Shown: positions 32,691 through 41,912, numbered from the stretch's first letter. The stretch is 64,000 bases of DNA from DYRB01 sp963845265 (GCA_963845265.1 CAWJRN010000003.1:372001-436000), one strand, 5' to 3'. Translations and numbers: made by a program. Notes: generated by a model from the letters alone, not told the origin.

Positions 32691-35102
32691 TCAGTCCCTC
32701 AATCGTGCCCCAATGTCCGACTCGAGCCGCGCCAAGATCTGCGCCATGCTGCGGTCAACCTCTTGATCGGTAAGTGTCTGGGAAGAAGCCTGTAAAATCA
32801 ATCCCAAAGCGAGACTTTTTCTCCCAGGCTCTATTTTATCGCCCTGATAGACATCGAAAAGAACCACTGCCTTGAGCAATTCTGGCTCCGCGGCGGCGAT
32901 ACAGGCCTCGATTTGTGCCCGGCTGACCCCTGCGTCCACCAGGATGGCGATGTCGCGGCGGATGGACGGAAATTTGGACAGGGGTCGGAAGGCGGGCAGG
33001 CGCCCGGCGGCGAGCCCGTCGATGGCCAGTTCGAACACATAGGCATCGGCCCCGATGTCCATCCGTGCGGCGAGCGCAGGGTGGAGCATGCCGATCATGC
33101 CTACCTCCTGCCCAGCGCGTTCGATGCGTGCGCTTTGGCCCGGGTGCAGGGCCGGGTGCTCGGCGGGGACGAAGGCGTAGGCCTCCGGGCAGCCGGTCAG
33201 CCCGAGGATGGCCTCCACATCGGCCTTCAGGTCGAAGAAGTCGGTGGCCCTAGGGGACTGACCCCATTGCTCCGGGAGCACGGGACCGACCACCAGGCCA
33301 CCGATCATCGCGTCCTGCCGCGGGATGCCGGCGTTGCCCTCGGCCTGCGCTGGCTCCGGCACCGACTCTGGCAGATAGCGCAGGCCGGTCTCGAAGATGC
33401 GTACCCGTTCCTGCTGGCGGGCAAGGTTCTGGCGGGCCGCCTGGAGCAGTCCGGGCCAGAGGCTGGTGCGCATGACCGACAGGTCCGCGGAGATGGGGTT
33501 GGCCAGGGTCAGGACGGGTTGCCCGGGGGCTACCAGCTCCTGCACCTCCGGGTTGACGAAGCTGTAGGTGATGACCTCCTGGAAGCCACGGGCCACTAGG
33601 GCGAGGCGGGCGCGGTCGAGGTCGAAGGCGGTCTCCGCCGGGGCTCGGGTAGTGGCCGCGGTGGGGGCGTGGGCCATGGGGATGTTGTTGTAGCCGTGGA
33701 TGCGGCCGATCTCGGCGATGAGGTCTACCTCGAACACGGTGTCGAAGCGGCTGCTCGGGGGCAGTACCTCCCAGCCTCCGGCCATGGGCGCTACCTGCAT
33801 GCCGAGGCGGGTCAGGATGTCCTGGATGTCGGAGTCCGGTAACGCCAGCCCCAGGACCTGCCTGACGCGGTCCCGGCGCAGCAGCAGGGCGGTTCGCTTG
33901 GGCAGGTCTGCTGGGCTTTGGATATCGACCACGGGGCCGGGCTCGCCGCCGCAGATCTCCAGCAGCAGGCGGGTGGCCCGTTCCAGGGCGTCCACCTGTA
34001 GCTCGGGGTCGACGCCGCGCTCGAAGCGGTGGGAGGAGTCCGTATGCAGGCCATAGCTGCGTGCCTTGCCGCTGATGGCCGCGGGGGCGAAGAAGGCGCT
34101 CTCGAGCAAGATGTCCCTGGTGCCCTCACCGACCGCCGACGCGGCCCCGCCCATGATCCCGGCCAGTGCGACCGGCACCTTGGCGTCGGCGATGACCAGG
34201 GTGTCCGGGCGCAGCTCGACGGCCTCGTCGTTGAGCAGGTCTAGCCGCTCCCCGGGCAGGGCCATGCGCACCCGGATTTCGCCGTCCAGGCGCGCCAGGT
34301 CGAAGGCGTGCATGGGCTGGCCGAGCTCTAGGAGGAGGTAGTTGGTCACGTCCACCACTGGACCCAAGCTGCGTAGCCCGGAGCGGCGCAGGCGCTCGCG
34401 CAGCCACAGGGGCGTCTCGGCCCCGACATCGATCCCGCGGACGATGCGACAGGCATAGCGGGGGCAGGCGTCGACGGCCTCCAGGCGCACCCGTAAGTGC
34501 TCATCGTTGACCGGGGCGACGGGTTCGAGGGAGGGGCCCGCCACCGGGCTGCGGTTGATGACGCCGACCTCCCGGCTGATCCCGGCCAGGCTCAGGCAGT
34601 CGCCCCGATCCGGGGTCAGATCGACCTCGATGCAGGCGTCGTCCAGTTGCAGCCAGGTGCGTAGGTCCGCCCCGACGTCCGCGTCCCCGGGCAGGGGCAG
34701 GATGCCGTCGGAGGTCTCCGCCAGACCCAACTCGGAGGCCGAGCAGATCATGCCCAGGGACTCGACGCCGCGCAGCTTGGCGCGCTTGATCTTGAACCCG
34801 CCGGGGAGCACGGCACCCACCAGGGCCGCGGGGACGCGCATGCCCGCCGCCACGTTGGCCGCCCCACAGACGATCTGCAGGGGCTCGCCCTGGCCGACAT
34901 CCACCCGGCAGACGCGCAGCTTCTCGGCGTTGGGGTGGGGGTCCGCGGCGAGCACCAGACCGACGACGACGCCACTGAAGGGCGGGGCCGCGGGCTCGAC
35001 GGCGTCCACCTCGAGCCCGGCCATGGTCAACTGGGCACTCAGGGTCTGGGTGTCGATGGGCGGGTTTACCCACTCACGCAGCCATGCCTCACTGAATCGC
35101 AT
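32691..35102 (-). CDS. pheT: Phenylalanyl-tRNA synthetase beta subunit
   Basis: An 803-aa subunit. The N-terminal part MRFSEAWLREWVNPPIDTQTL leads into a tRNA-binding (EMAP-like) domain (~40-150), followed by B3/4 editing domain (~210-375, LELGQPMHAFDL, GIMGG), B5 (~400-470), the synthetase-like core (~480-690, EVDLIAEIGRIHGYNNIP) and the C-terminal anticodon-binding domain (~705-803, FPSIRRDIAILV, DVYQGDKIEPGRKSLALGL). Domain order and length are standard. It acts as an α2β2 enzyme with PheS. The start codon ATG at 35102 lies 136 nt after the pheS stop. Confidence 0.97.
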   Translation of the reverse strand: MRFSEAWLREWVNPPIDTQTLSAQLTMAGLEVDAVEPAAPPFSGVVVGLVLAADPHPNAEKLRVCRVDVGQGEPLQIVCGAANVAAGMRVPAALVGAVLPGGFKIKRAKLRGVESLGMICSASELGLAETSDGILPLPGDADVGADLRTWLQLDDACIEVDLTPDRGDCLSLAGISREVGVINRSPVAGPSLEPVAPVNDEHLRVRLEAVDACPRYACRIVRGIDVGAETPLWLRERLRRSGLRSLGPVVDVTNYLLLELGQPMHAFDLARLDGEIRVRMALPGERLDLLNDEAVELRPDTLVIADAKVPVALAGIMGGAASAVGEGTRDILLESAFFAPAAISGKARSYGLHTDSSHRFERGVDPELQVDALERATRLLLEICGGEPGPVVDIQSPADLPKRTALLLRRDRVRQVLGLALPDSDIQDILTRLGMQVAPMAGGWEVLPPSSRFDTVFEVDLIAEIGRIHGYNNIPMAHAPTAATTRAPAETAFDLDRARLALVARGFQEVITYSFVNPEVQELVAPGQPVLTLANPISADLSVMRTSLWPGLLQAARQNLARQQERVRIFETGLRYLPESVPEPAQAEGNAGIPRQDAMIGGLVVGPVLPEQWGQSPRATDFFDLKADVEAILGLTGCPEAYAFVPAEHPALHPGQSARIERAGQEVGMIGMLHPALAARMDIGADAYVFELAIDGLAAGRLPAFRPLSKFPSIRRDIAILVDAGVSRAQIEACIAAAEPELLKAVVLFDVYQGDKIEPGRKSLALGLILQASSQTLTDQEVDRSMAQILARLESDIGARLRD

Positions 35103-35238
35103 CTTGTGTTCCTATCGGGGCAGTTGTCAGTTGTCAGGTTTCAGTTGGCAGTGCAGTCTTTGGTGCTGCGAGAACCCATGCCGCCGGGCAACCGAGAACC
35201 GACGTGTATTGGACTATGGTTCCGTCGCGTCGGCCTGA

Positions 35239-36270
35239 TCAGGCGAATTGTCGCAGGAATCGCAGGTCGTTCTCGAAGTAGAGCCGTATGTCGTCGATGC
35301 CGTAGCGCAGCATCGCCAGTCGCTCGACGCCCATGCCGAAGGCGTAGCCCAGGTAGCGGTCAGGGTCGATGCCCACATGGCGAAAGACCTCCGGGTAGAC
35401 CATGCCGCAGCCGAGCACCTCCAGCCAGCCGCTCTGCTTGCAGACTCGGCAGCCGGCGCCATTGCACATGACGCACTGGATATCCACCTCGGCGGATGGC
35501 TCCGTAAAGGGGAAGTAGGACGGGCGGAAGCGCAGTTGCAGGTCGCGCTCGAAGAAATTGGTGAGGAAGTCGTAGAGGACCCCCTTGAGGTCCGCGAAGC
35601 TCACCTGCTCGTCGACCAATAGCCCTTCCACCTGGTGGAACATGGGCGTGTGTGTCAGGTCCGAATCGCAGCGATAGACCCGCCCTGGGGCGATGATGCG
35701 CAGGGGCGGGGGCTGTTCTTGCATCACGCGAATCTGCACCGGGGAGGTATGGGTGCGCAGCAACAGGTGCTCGCCAAAGTAGAAGGTGTCGTGCATGGCC
35801 CGCGCCGGGTGATGGGCGGGGATGTTGAGGGCCTCGAAGTTGTGGTAGTCGTCCTCCACCTCCGGGCCCTCGGCGACGGCGAAACCGGCATTGGCGAAGA
35901 GCTGCTCGATGCGTCGCAGCGTCCGCGTAACCGGGTGCAGTCCGCCGGGGCGCTGGCCCCTCCCGGGCAGGGTCACGTCGATGCGTTCGCCGGCAAGCCG
36001 GGCCATGAGGGCGGCCTGGTCCAGAACGGCGCGTCGGGCGTCGATCGCCGTCTGTACCGCCTCCTTGGCGAGGTTGATGCGGGCGCCGGCGGCGGGGCGG
36101 TCTTCCTTGGGTAGGGCCCCGAGTTGCTTGAGCTGGGCGGTCAGCAGGCCGCTCTTGCCCAGGTAACGGACCCGCACTTGGTCGAGGCCGGCGAGATCCG
36201 AGCTCGCGGCGATCTCGGCCAGGGCCGCCTCGCGCAATGTGTCGAGCGCGCTGGGGTCTGCTTCGGCCAT
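35239..36270 (-). CDS. pheS: Phenylalanyl-tRNA synthetase alpha subunit
   Basis: A 343-aa catalytic subunit of class II PheRS. The N-terminal coiled coil (LDTLREAALAEIAASSDLAGLDQVRVRYLG) contacts tRNA; the core shows HPVTRTLRRIEQLF, GFAVAEGPEVEDDYHNFEALNIP (motif 1/2 area), HTSPVQIRVM and FHQVEGLLVD, and the end GFGMGVERL-like AFGMGVERLAMLRYGI is motif 3. The open frame extends upstream, but MAEADPSALD at 36270 fits the family. It is the first gene of pheS-pheT-ihfA-merR, with a terminator (36410-36439) separating it from rplT. Confidence 0.96.
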   Translation of the reverse strand: MAEADPSALDTLREAALAEIAASSDLAGLDQVRVRYLGKSGLLTAQLKQLGALPKEDRPAAGARINLAKEAVQTAIDARRAVLDQAALMARLAGERIDVTLPGRGQRPGGLHPVTRTLRRIEQLFANAGFAVAEGPEVEDDYHNFEALNIPAHHPARAMHDTFYFGEHLLLRTHTSPVQIRVMQEQPPPLRIIAPGRVYRCDSDLTHTPMFHQVEGLLVDEQVSFADLKGVLYDFLTNFFERDLQLRFRPSYFPFTEPSAEVDIQCVMCNGAGCRVCKQSGWLEVLGCGMVYPEVFRHVGIDPDRYLGYAFGMGVERLAMLRYGIDDIRLYFENDLRFLRQFA

Positions 36271-36409
36271 GTCGGTTGCCCTCGAGTAATAGCGGGTCGG
36301 GCCGGAGGCTCCGGCGCTTGGTAAATGTTTAGGGAAACCCTGTGCGGGCCACGCCCCGCCCGTCAGGCCGGAGACGGCGCGCCCGCAGCAGGTGACGCAG
36401 GCGTTGGCC

Positions 36410-36439
36410 AAAAAAAAGGGAAAGGCCGTGGCCTTTCCC
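36410..36439 (-). terminator. Rho-independent terminator/attenuator between rplT and pheS
   Basis: On the minus strand gggaaaggcc ac ggcctttccc forms a perfect 10-bp stem, followed by tttttttt. A second perfect 9-bp stem, ccgatcacc/ggtgatcgg (36482-36490 with 36447-36455), lies just before it. The pair could end the thrS-infC-rpmI-rplT transcript or act as an attenuator of pheST read-through. Confidence 0.9.
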
Positions 36440-36532
36440 TCTTGCTCCGATCACCGCCCCGGGAAGCTGGTCCTGGCTGGTGGTGATCGGATCGTCTGGC
36501 GAGGGGCAGGGCCGCTTGTGCAGGCGGCCTAA

Positions 36533-36898
36533 TCAGGCAGCTTGGGCCAGACCGGCCTTGGCCTGCTCGGCCAGTGCACCGAAGGCGGGCATATCGCTGT
36601 AGGCGATCTCGGCCAGGACCTTGCGGTCAAGCTCGACACCGGCGCGCTTGAGGCCGTTGATGAATCGGCTATAGGACAGGCCGTTCATGCGGGCCGCGGC
36701 GTTGATGCGGGCGATCCACAGGGCGCGGAACTGGCGCTTCTTCTGGCGACGGTCGCGATAGGCGTATTGGCCGGCCTTGATGACCGCCTGCTTGGCGACG
36801 CGGAAGACCTTGCTGCGGGCACCGTAGTAACCCTTGGCGGCCTTCATGATCTTCTTGTGGCGGGCGTGGGCTTGTACGCCCCGTTTGACTCTTGGCAT
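36533..36898 (-). CDS. rplT: 50S ribosomal protein L20
   Basis: A 121-aa 23S-rRNA-binding assembly protein. PRVKRGVQAHARHKKIMKAAKGYYGARS, RDRRQKKRQFRALWIARINAAARMNGLSYSRFINGLKRAG and LDRKVLAEIA are invariant L20 blocks. The C-terminus FGALAEQAKAGLAQAA is slightly extended. It starts 24 nt after rpmI. In E. coli L20 represses translation of its own operon, and the same order infC-rpmI-rplT is seen here. Confidence 0.98.
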   Translation of the reverse strand: MPRVKRGVQAHARHKKIMKAAKGYYGARSKVFRVAKQAVIKAGQYAYRDRRQKKRQFRALWIARINAAARMNGLSYSRFINGLKRAGVELDRKVLAEIAYSDMPAFGALAEQAKAGLAQAA

Positions 36899-36922
36899 GG
36901 TTGTGCTCCGGTTCGTTCAGTC

Positions 36923-37120
36923 TTAGCAGTAAGGCATCATCCGCATGGCGCTCTTCACGTCCCCCTTGTGCACCAGGGCGGGAGAGCGCATATGACGCTT
37001 CCGCTTGGTGGGCTTCTTGGTGAGGATGTGACGCCGATGGGAGGCGTTACGTTTGAACGAACCGGCGCCATTGCGCGCAAAGCGCTTTGCCGCCCCGCGT
37101 TTGGTCTTGATCTTGGGCAT
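36923..37120 (-). CDS. rpmI: 50S ribosomal protein L35
   Basis: A 65-aa basic protein with the L35 pattern PKIKTKRGAAKRFARNG, FKRNASHRRHILTKKPTKRKRHMR and MRMMPYC at the end. It lies between infC (56 nt away) and rplT (24 nt away), as in most proteobacteria. The C-terminal MPYC is typical of gammaproteobacterial L35. Confidence 0.98.
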   Translation of the reverse strand: MPKIKTKRGAAKRFARNGAGSFKRNASHRRHILTKKPTKRKRHMRSPALVHKGDVKSAMRMMPYC

Positions 37121-37176
37121 GTGCTCTCGACTCCGCTATTTGAAAGGGCTACGCGGCTCGGACAGGGGTCCGGTCG

Positions 37177-37695
37177 CTATTTCTTCTTGGGGCCCAGCAC
37201 CATCACCATCTGGCGTCCTTCCATCTGGGGTTGGGACTCCACGATGCTGATCTCGGAAAGGTCGGTCTCCACCCGTTTGAGTAGGGCCAGGCCCAACTCC
37301 CGGTGGGCGTGTTCGCGTCCGCGAAAGCGCATGGTGACCTTGCCTTTGTCCCCTTCGTTCAGGAAACGGGTCAGGTTGCGTAGTTTGACCTGATAGTCTC
37401 CCTCGTCCGTACCCGGACGAAACTTCACCTCCTTGATCTGAACCTGCCGCTGCTTCTTCTTTGCCTCCGCCTTCTTCTTTCTCTGGTCGAAGACGAAGCG
37501 CCCAAAATCCATGAGGCGACAGACCGGGGGTTCGGCGTTGGGGTCGATCTCGACGACGTCCAACCCGTCCGCCTCGGCCATCTCGATGGCCTCGCGCAGT
37601 TTGATAACCCCGACCTGGACTCCTTCCGCATTGATCAATCGCACATCGGTTGCGGTGATCTCCCGATTGACGCGGTTCTTTTTTGGCGCAGCTAT
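37177..37695 (-). CDS. infC: Translation initiation factor IF-3, apparent AUA start
   Basis: A 172-aa IF-3. NRVNREITATDVRLINAEGVQVGV opens the N-terminal domain; the linker FVFDQRKKKAEAKKKQRQVQIKEVKFRP leads to the C-terminal domain with GDKGKVTMRFRGREHAHRELG and GRQMVMVLGPKKK. No ATG is available in frame near the start. A strong ribosome site GGAGGA lies 7 nt before an ATA at 37695-37693, which joins directly to AAPKKNR. IF-3 genes classically start with AUU so that IF-3 represses its own translation; AUA is discriminated against in the same way. It is 78 nt downstream of thrS. Confidence 0.95.
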   Translation of the reverse strand: MAAPKKNRVNREITATDVRLINAEGVQVGVIKLREAIEMAEADGLDVVEIDPNAEPPVCRLMDFGRFVFDQRKKKAEAKKKQRQVQIKEVKFRPGTDEGDYQVKLRNLTRFLNEGDKGKVTMRFRGREHAHRELGLALLKRVETDLSEISIVESQPQMEGRQMVMVLGPKKK

Positions 37696-37773
37696 TGCAA
37701 GTTCCTCCAGTGACACAAACAAAAACGACCGATGCCGCTGTCGCCCGCCGGGGCGGGGAAGCGACTCCGGACG

Positions 37774-39690
37774 TCAGTTGGTTCGGTTCTCGACCTCTTG
37801 CCCGAGACGGGCGATGAAATCGTCGAGCCCCATGGCCCCGAGATCCTGACCCTTACGGTCGCGGACGGCCAGGGTGCGGCTCTCCACCTCGCGATCCCCC
37901 AGGACGAGCAGGTAGGGGACCTTCTGTAAAGTGTGCTCGCGGATTTTAAAGCCGATCTTCTCGTTTCTCAAGTCGAATTCCGCTCGGAAGCCCTTTTTGC
38001 GCAAGGCGTTAGCGACCTCGCGGACATAGGGGGCCTGGCGGTCGGTGATATTACAGGCCATGACCTGCACCGGCGCGAGCCAGGCGGGCAGGGCCCCGGC
38101 GTAGTGTTCGATGAGGATGCCGATGAAACGCTCGATGGACCCCAGGATGGCGCGATGGATCATCACCGGGGTCTGTTTGCTGTTGTCCTCGGCGATAAAG
38201 TGGGCCCCCAGGCGCCCCGGCATGGAGAAGTCCACCTGGATGGTGCCGCACTGCCAGGCGCGTCCGATGCTGTCGTGCAGGGTGAACTCGATCTTGGGGC
38301 CATAGAAGGCCCCCTCGCCGGGTTGGACGCGGAACTCGAGCCCCTTGTCACGCAGGGACTTGTCCAGGGCCGCCTCGCCCTTATCCCAGAGGGCATCGCT
38401 GCCGACGCGTTGGTCCGGGCGCAGCGACAGGGCAAGTTCGATGTCCGGGAAGCCGAAGTCGCGGTAGGTCTCGAAGACCATGTCGATGAGGGTCGACACC
38501 TCCTCCTGGAGCTGGTCCTCGGTGCAGAAGACGTGGGCATCGTCCTGGGTGAAGCGCCGTGCCCGCATCAGGCCGTGCAGGGTCCCCGAAGGCTCGTTGC
38601 GGTGCACCACGCCGAATTCTGCGATGCGCAGGGGCAGATCCCGGTAGCTCTTCAGGCCCTGATTGTAGAGCTGGATGTGCCCCGGGCAGTTCATGGGCTT
38701 GATGGCGAAGTCGTGCTCGTCGAGCTGGGTGGTGAACATGCCCCCGGCGAACTTGTCCCAGTGCCCGGAGCGCTCCCAGAGGCTGCGGTCCAGCAGCTGG
38801 GGGGTCTCGACCTCCTGGTAGCCGTACTCCTCGAGCTTCTCGCGCATGTAGGCCTCGGCCAGGCGGTACATGACCAGGCCCTTGGCGTGCCAGAAGGCCA
38901 TGCCCGGTGCCTCTTCCTGGAAGTGGAAGAGGTCGAGCTGCTTGCCCAGGCGCCGATGGTCGCGCTTCTCGGCTTCCTCGATCCGGTGCAAGTAGGCCTC
39001 CAGCTCCTTGCGGTCGCGCCAGGCGGTGCCGTAGATGCGCTGGAGCTGGGCGTTGCGTGCATCGCCACGCCAATAGGCTCCGGCGACCTTGGTCAGCTTG
39101 AAGCCATTGCCGAGCTTGCCGGTGCTGGGCAGGTGAGGGCCGCGACAGACATCGAACCAATCCCCCTGGCGGTAGATCGAGACCTCCTCGCCCTCCGGGA
39201 TGATGTCTTCGATGATCGCAACCTTGTACTCCTCGCCGATCTCGGCAAACAGCCGCTTGGCGTCCTCCCGATCCCACACCTCGCGGGTGATAGGCAGGTT
39301 GCGCCGGACGATCTCTTGCATGCGCGCCTCGATGCGCGATAGATCTTCCGGCGTGAAGGGCTCGTCGCGTGCGAAGTCGTAGTAAAACCCGTCCTCGATG
39401 GCCGGGCCTATGGTGACCTGGGTGCCCGGGTAGAGTTCCTGAACCGCCTGGGCCATGACGTGGGCCGCGTCGTGGCGCAGCAGTTCCAGGGCGTCATCGT
39501 CTTTGCTGGTGAGGATGGCGAGTTCCGCGTCCTCGGCGATCAGGAAGCTGGTGTCCACCAGGCGCCCGTCGACGCGCCCGGCCAGCGCGGCCTTGGCCAG
39601 TCTGGCGCCAATGGATTGGGCGACATCGGCTACGGAGACGGGTTGCTCGAAGGACTTCTGGGAGCCGTCTGGAAGGGTGATGGTAGGCAT
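37774..39690 (-). CDS. thrS: Threonyl-tRNA synthetase
   Basis: A 638-aa class II synthetase. TGS domain at 1-62 (MPTITLPDGSQKSFEQ), second additional/editing domain (~63-225, LRHDAAHVMAQAVQELYP with the HxxxH zinc-like pair), catalytic core (~240-530) with the zinc site PMNCPGHIQLY, motif 2 RIAEFGVVHRNEPSG and motif 3 MIHRAILGSIERFIG, and the anticodon-binding domain (DRQAPYVREVA, KIREHTLQKVPYLLVLGD). Start at 39690 by family. It heads the thrS-infC-rpmI-rplT group. Intact and of normal length. Confidence 0.97.
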   Translation of the reverse strand: MPTITLPDGSQKSFEQPVSVADVAQSIGARLAKAALAGRVDGRLVDTSFLIAEDAELAILTSKDDDALELLRHDAAHVMAQAVQELYPGTQVTIGPAIEDGFYYDFARDEPFTPEDLSRIEARMQEIVRRNLPITREVWDREDAKRLFAEIGEEYKVAIIEDIIPEGEEVSIYRQGDWFDVCRGPHLPSTGKLGNGFKLTKVAGAYWRGDARNAQLQRIYGTAWRDRKELEAYLHRIEEAEKRDHRRLGKQLDLFHFQEEAPGMAFWHAKGLVMYRLAEAYMREKLEEYGYQEVETPQLLDRSLWERSGHWDKFAGGMFTTQLDEHDFAIKPMNCPGHIQLYNQGLKSYRDLPLRIAEFGVVHRNEPSGTLHGLMRARRFTQDDAHVFCTEDQLQEEVSTLIDMVFETYRDFGFPDIELALSLRPDQRVGSDALWDKGEAALDKSLRDKGLEFRVQPGEGAFYGPKIEFTLHDSIGRAWQCGTIQVDFSMPGRLGAHFIAEDNSKQTPVMIHRAILGSIERFIGILIEHYAGALPAWLAPVQVMACNITDRQAPYVREVANALRKKGFRAEFDLRNEKIGFKIREHTLQKVPYLLVLGDREVESRTLAVRDRKGQDLGAMGLDDFIARLGQEVENRTN

Positions 39691-39838
39691 GGCAAATCCT
39701 GCGCCGATCAGTGGTGACCGATACCAGGGGTCACATGAAACGACGGTCATATGAAACGAAAAAGCCGCCAGCCTGGTACCGATGGCTCCAACCCGACTAG
39801 GGTGGGTGCCGGTGACCTTGGGCTGGCGGCTGCGTATT

Positions 39839-39915
39839 TGGTAGGCGCGATTGGACTCGAACCAACGACCCCCACCATGTCAAGGTGGTGCTCTAACCAG
39901 CTGAGCTACGCGCCT
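39839..39915 (-). tRNA. tRNA-Val (GAC anticodon)
   Basis: A 77-nt cloverleaf on the minus strand: acceptor AGGCGCG/CGCGCCT, D arm agctcagctggttagagc, anticodon stem CCACC/GGTGG with loop TTGACAT (anticodon GAC), T arm GGTTCGAGTCC, discriminator A and encoded CCA. It lies upstream of thrS and in the same orientation. Confidence 0.97.
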
Positions 39916-40040
39916 GTCGTCAGAAGCCCACAATCTTAGCGGTGAGTCCCTGGGTTGGCAAACCCTTTTTTCGGTTGCGTCCCCGCATGCCGGAGATTGG
40001 GCAAGTATTCGCCCACGATCCGTTTGCGCCCGATCCGCAG

Positions 40041-40145
40041 TCTGGGTAGAGCGCAGCGAAACCAAGCAATGAACGGCTTAGGTGCCTTGCCCAATCTCGT
40101 CGGCGAGGGGCTGCGGTGCGGTTCGTTCCTCACCGCACCCTACAG
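40041..40145. repeat. Intergenic repeat related to the GTAGG family
   Basis: The segment contains gggtagagcgcagcgaaaccaagcaatgaacggctta, which matches the gggtagagcgcagag and caatcaacggctta parts of the 7.6 and 10.7 kb repeats. It continues into gggctgcggtgcgg...ccgcaccctac, an inverted pair. Its end overlaps the last codons of the transglutaminase gene. The spacer 39916-40139 otherwise has nothing. Confidence 0.6.
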
Positions 40146-41003
40146 GCTTGGTGCCGGGTCCGAGGCGGTCTGAATGTCCAGCCGGAAGCTCATGTCGGAT
40201 CGGGCGCTGCCGAAATAGCTACCCTCCACCGGCGCGGCACCGCTCGGGGTGGCAGAGGCGGCCACGGGGACATGACCGTCGGCGACGGCGATGCCTCGGG
40301 TCGGGTCGAAGCCGCGCCAGCCGCCGCCTGGTAGGTATACCTCAGGCCAGGCGTGCAGGTAGCGCCGGTTGGTCTCCATGGCGGACCTATCCTGGTAGCC
40401 ACTGACAAAACGGGCGGCGAGCCCCGCGGCGTGGGCGACGGCGACAAACAACACCGTCTGGTCGCGGCAGGCACCCCGGGCCAGGCGCAGGGTCTGGCCC
40501 GGGGTCTGGGCGGCACCCTGATCACGGATCGCGCGCTCGATGTGGGTGAAGATCCATTGATTGAGGCCAAGCAAGAAGCCAGCGGGGCTGCCGTCGCTTG
40601 CGGCCTCGATCTGGTTTCTCAGGGCTCGCACGGGTTGGTCGGTCTGGCCGTGGGGCAGGTAGGGTGCCAGGGCGCCGGCATCGGTGTGCGCATAGTCCAT
40701 GGGCAGGCGATTGGCGCCGAGGTCTGGGACGAAGTCGAAAGCGTTGGATCGGGACGACTGCACCAGCAGGTGAACGTCGATGTCCAGGTGTCGGGTCTCG
40801 CCGGCGAACCACAGCCGGGTCACCAGGTTGCCCTCGGCATCGAGTTGATCGCTGCGGGACTGGGGTTCGGGGGCAAGTTTCAGGTCCCAGGCCAGTTCCC
40901 GCACCCCACCGTCCGGGCGCGGACGCAAGCGGACCGTCTGGGGTCCCAAGAGTACGGGAATACTATAGGTGTAGCGGGTGTGATGGCGGATGTCGAATCG
41001 CAT
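40140..41003 (-). CDS. Transglutaminase-like family protein
   Basis: A 287-aa cytoplasmic protein with the bacterial transglutaminase N-terminal β domain (IRHHTRYTYSIPVLLGPQTVRLRP) and a transglutaminase-like cysteine protease core: LARGACRDQTVLFVAVAH (catalytic Cys), GLAARFVSGYQ, LHAWPEVYLPGGGWRGFDPTRG (catalytic His and Asp). Family members are often found with an α-E domain protein and a circularly permuted ATP-grasp protein, but neither is here. The substrate is unknown, with roles in peptide modification proposed for relatives. The intact triad suggests activity. Confidence 0.9.
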   Translation of the reverse strand: MRFDIRHHTRYTYSIPVLLGPQTVRLRPRPDGGVRELAWDLKLAPEPQSRSDQLDAEGNLVTRLWFAGETRHLDIDVHLLVQSSRSNAFDFVPDLGANRLPMDYAHTDAGALAPYLPHGQTDQPVRALRNQIEAASDGSPAGFLLGLNQWIFTHIERAIRDQGAAQTPGQTLRLARGACRDQTVLFVAVAHAAGLAARFVSGYQDRSAMETNRRYLHAWPEVYLPGGGWRGFDPTRGIAVADGHVPVAASATPSGAAPVEGSYFGSARSDMSFRLDIQTASDPAPSL

Positions 41004-41036
41004 GTCGCGGCCTCCCAGACCGAACGGTTGGCAACC

Positions 41037-41912
41037 TTAGCCGGGAGGGTGCTGATAGATGTTGCGTCGGGGAAGCCGCGCCAGACCCATGGCCAGGATC
41101 CCGATCCAGCCCGCAGCAAGCCAGCCGATGACCCCGTCATAGTCCCCGGTCAGGTAGGCCAGGGCTGCGGCGTCGTTTCCGTCTGTGACGCTACGGGTGA
41201 CCTGGATGACGAAGATCCAGCCCGCGTGCAGGCCGATGCACCAACCGATGTGAGCGCTGCGCCGCCGCACCAGTCCCAGGAAGACACCCACCAAGACCAA
41301 GGCGACGAAGGAGTCCAGGTTGTTCCACTGCCAGGGGCTGGTAAAGGTCGACAGGAAGATCGACCAGTTGCCGGCCCAATCGTAGGCTATGCCGTCGGGC
41401 AGGGAGCGCGGCTTCATGAAGTGGAGCAGGGCGTAGAGCAGGGCGGTCCAGAAGATGGCTGACCCGGCGCCGGAGCGACGAGACACGGCCGCGTAGAGGG
41501 CGCCGCGAAAGAAGGTCTCCTCCAGTATGGCGACCAGCAGTCCGCCGATCAGGGCGCTCGCGGCCTTGGATGCGACGACTCCGGCCGGCTTGAGGTGCGG
41601 GACCCGCACCTCCATAGTCACCAGGGCCACGGCCAGGGCGGAGAGGATGAACACGCCGATCAGCCAGCCGAGCCCTACGGCGCGCAGGAATTCGGGCCGC
41701 GTCCGGTCATAACCGAGGGTGTGCCAGTTCGCCACCCCCATCGCCTTGAGCAGCGGCCAGAGTCCGATGACCATGAAGACCTGGGCCAGCCGGCTCATGA
41801 CCCGCCGCGGGTCATGGTCGAGCCACCCGGTCTGCATCAGGGGCCAGGTCAGGAGTGCCGCCAGGAGCAGGCACGCGAAGAGGTAGAGGAAGAACTGGGC
41901 GGTGTCGCGCAT
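41037..41912 (-). CDS. CPBP-family intramembrane glutamic protease
   Basis: A 291-aa integral membrane protein with about eight helices. The catalytic motifs are EETFFRG (EExxxR, in LLVAILEETFFRGALY), LLYALLHFMKP (FxxxH-like) and GLHAGW (third motif His). The family includes the CAAX prenyl protease Rce1 and bacteriocin self-immunity proteins. The extracellular loop between motif 2 and 3 (GIAYDWAGNWSIFLSTFTSPWQW) is longer than in small CPBP proteins. It ends 33 nt before the transglutaminase gene start; the two may be cotranscribed. Substrate unknown. Confidence 0.9.
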   Translation of the reverse strand: MRDTAQFFLYLFACLLLAALLTWPLMQTGWLDHDPRRVMSRLAQVFMVIGLWPLLKAMGVANWHTLGYDRTRPEFLRAVGLGWLIGVFILSALAVALVTMEVRVPHLKPAGVVASKAASALIGGLLVAILEETFFRGALYAAVSRRSGAGSAIFWTALLYALLHFMKPRSLPDGIAYDWAGNWSIFLSTFTSPWQWNNLDSFVALVLVGVFLGLVRRRSAHIGWCIGLHAGWIFVIQVTRSVTDGNDAAALAYLTGDYDGVIGWLAAGWIGILAMGLARLPRRNIYQHPPG

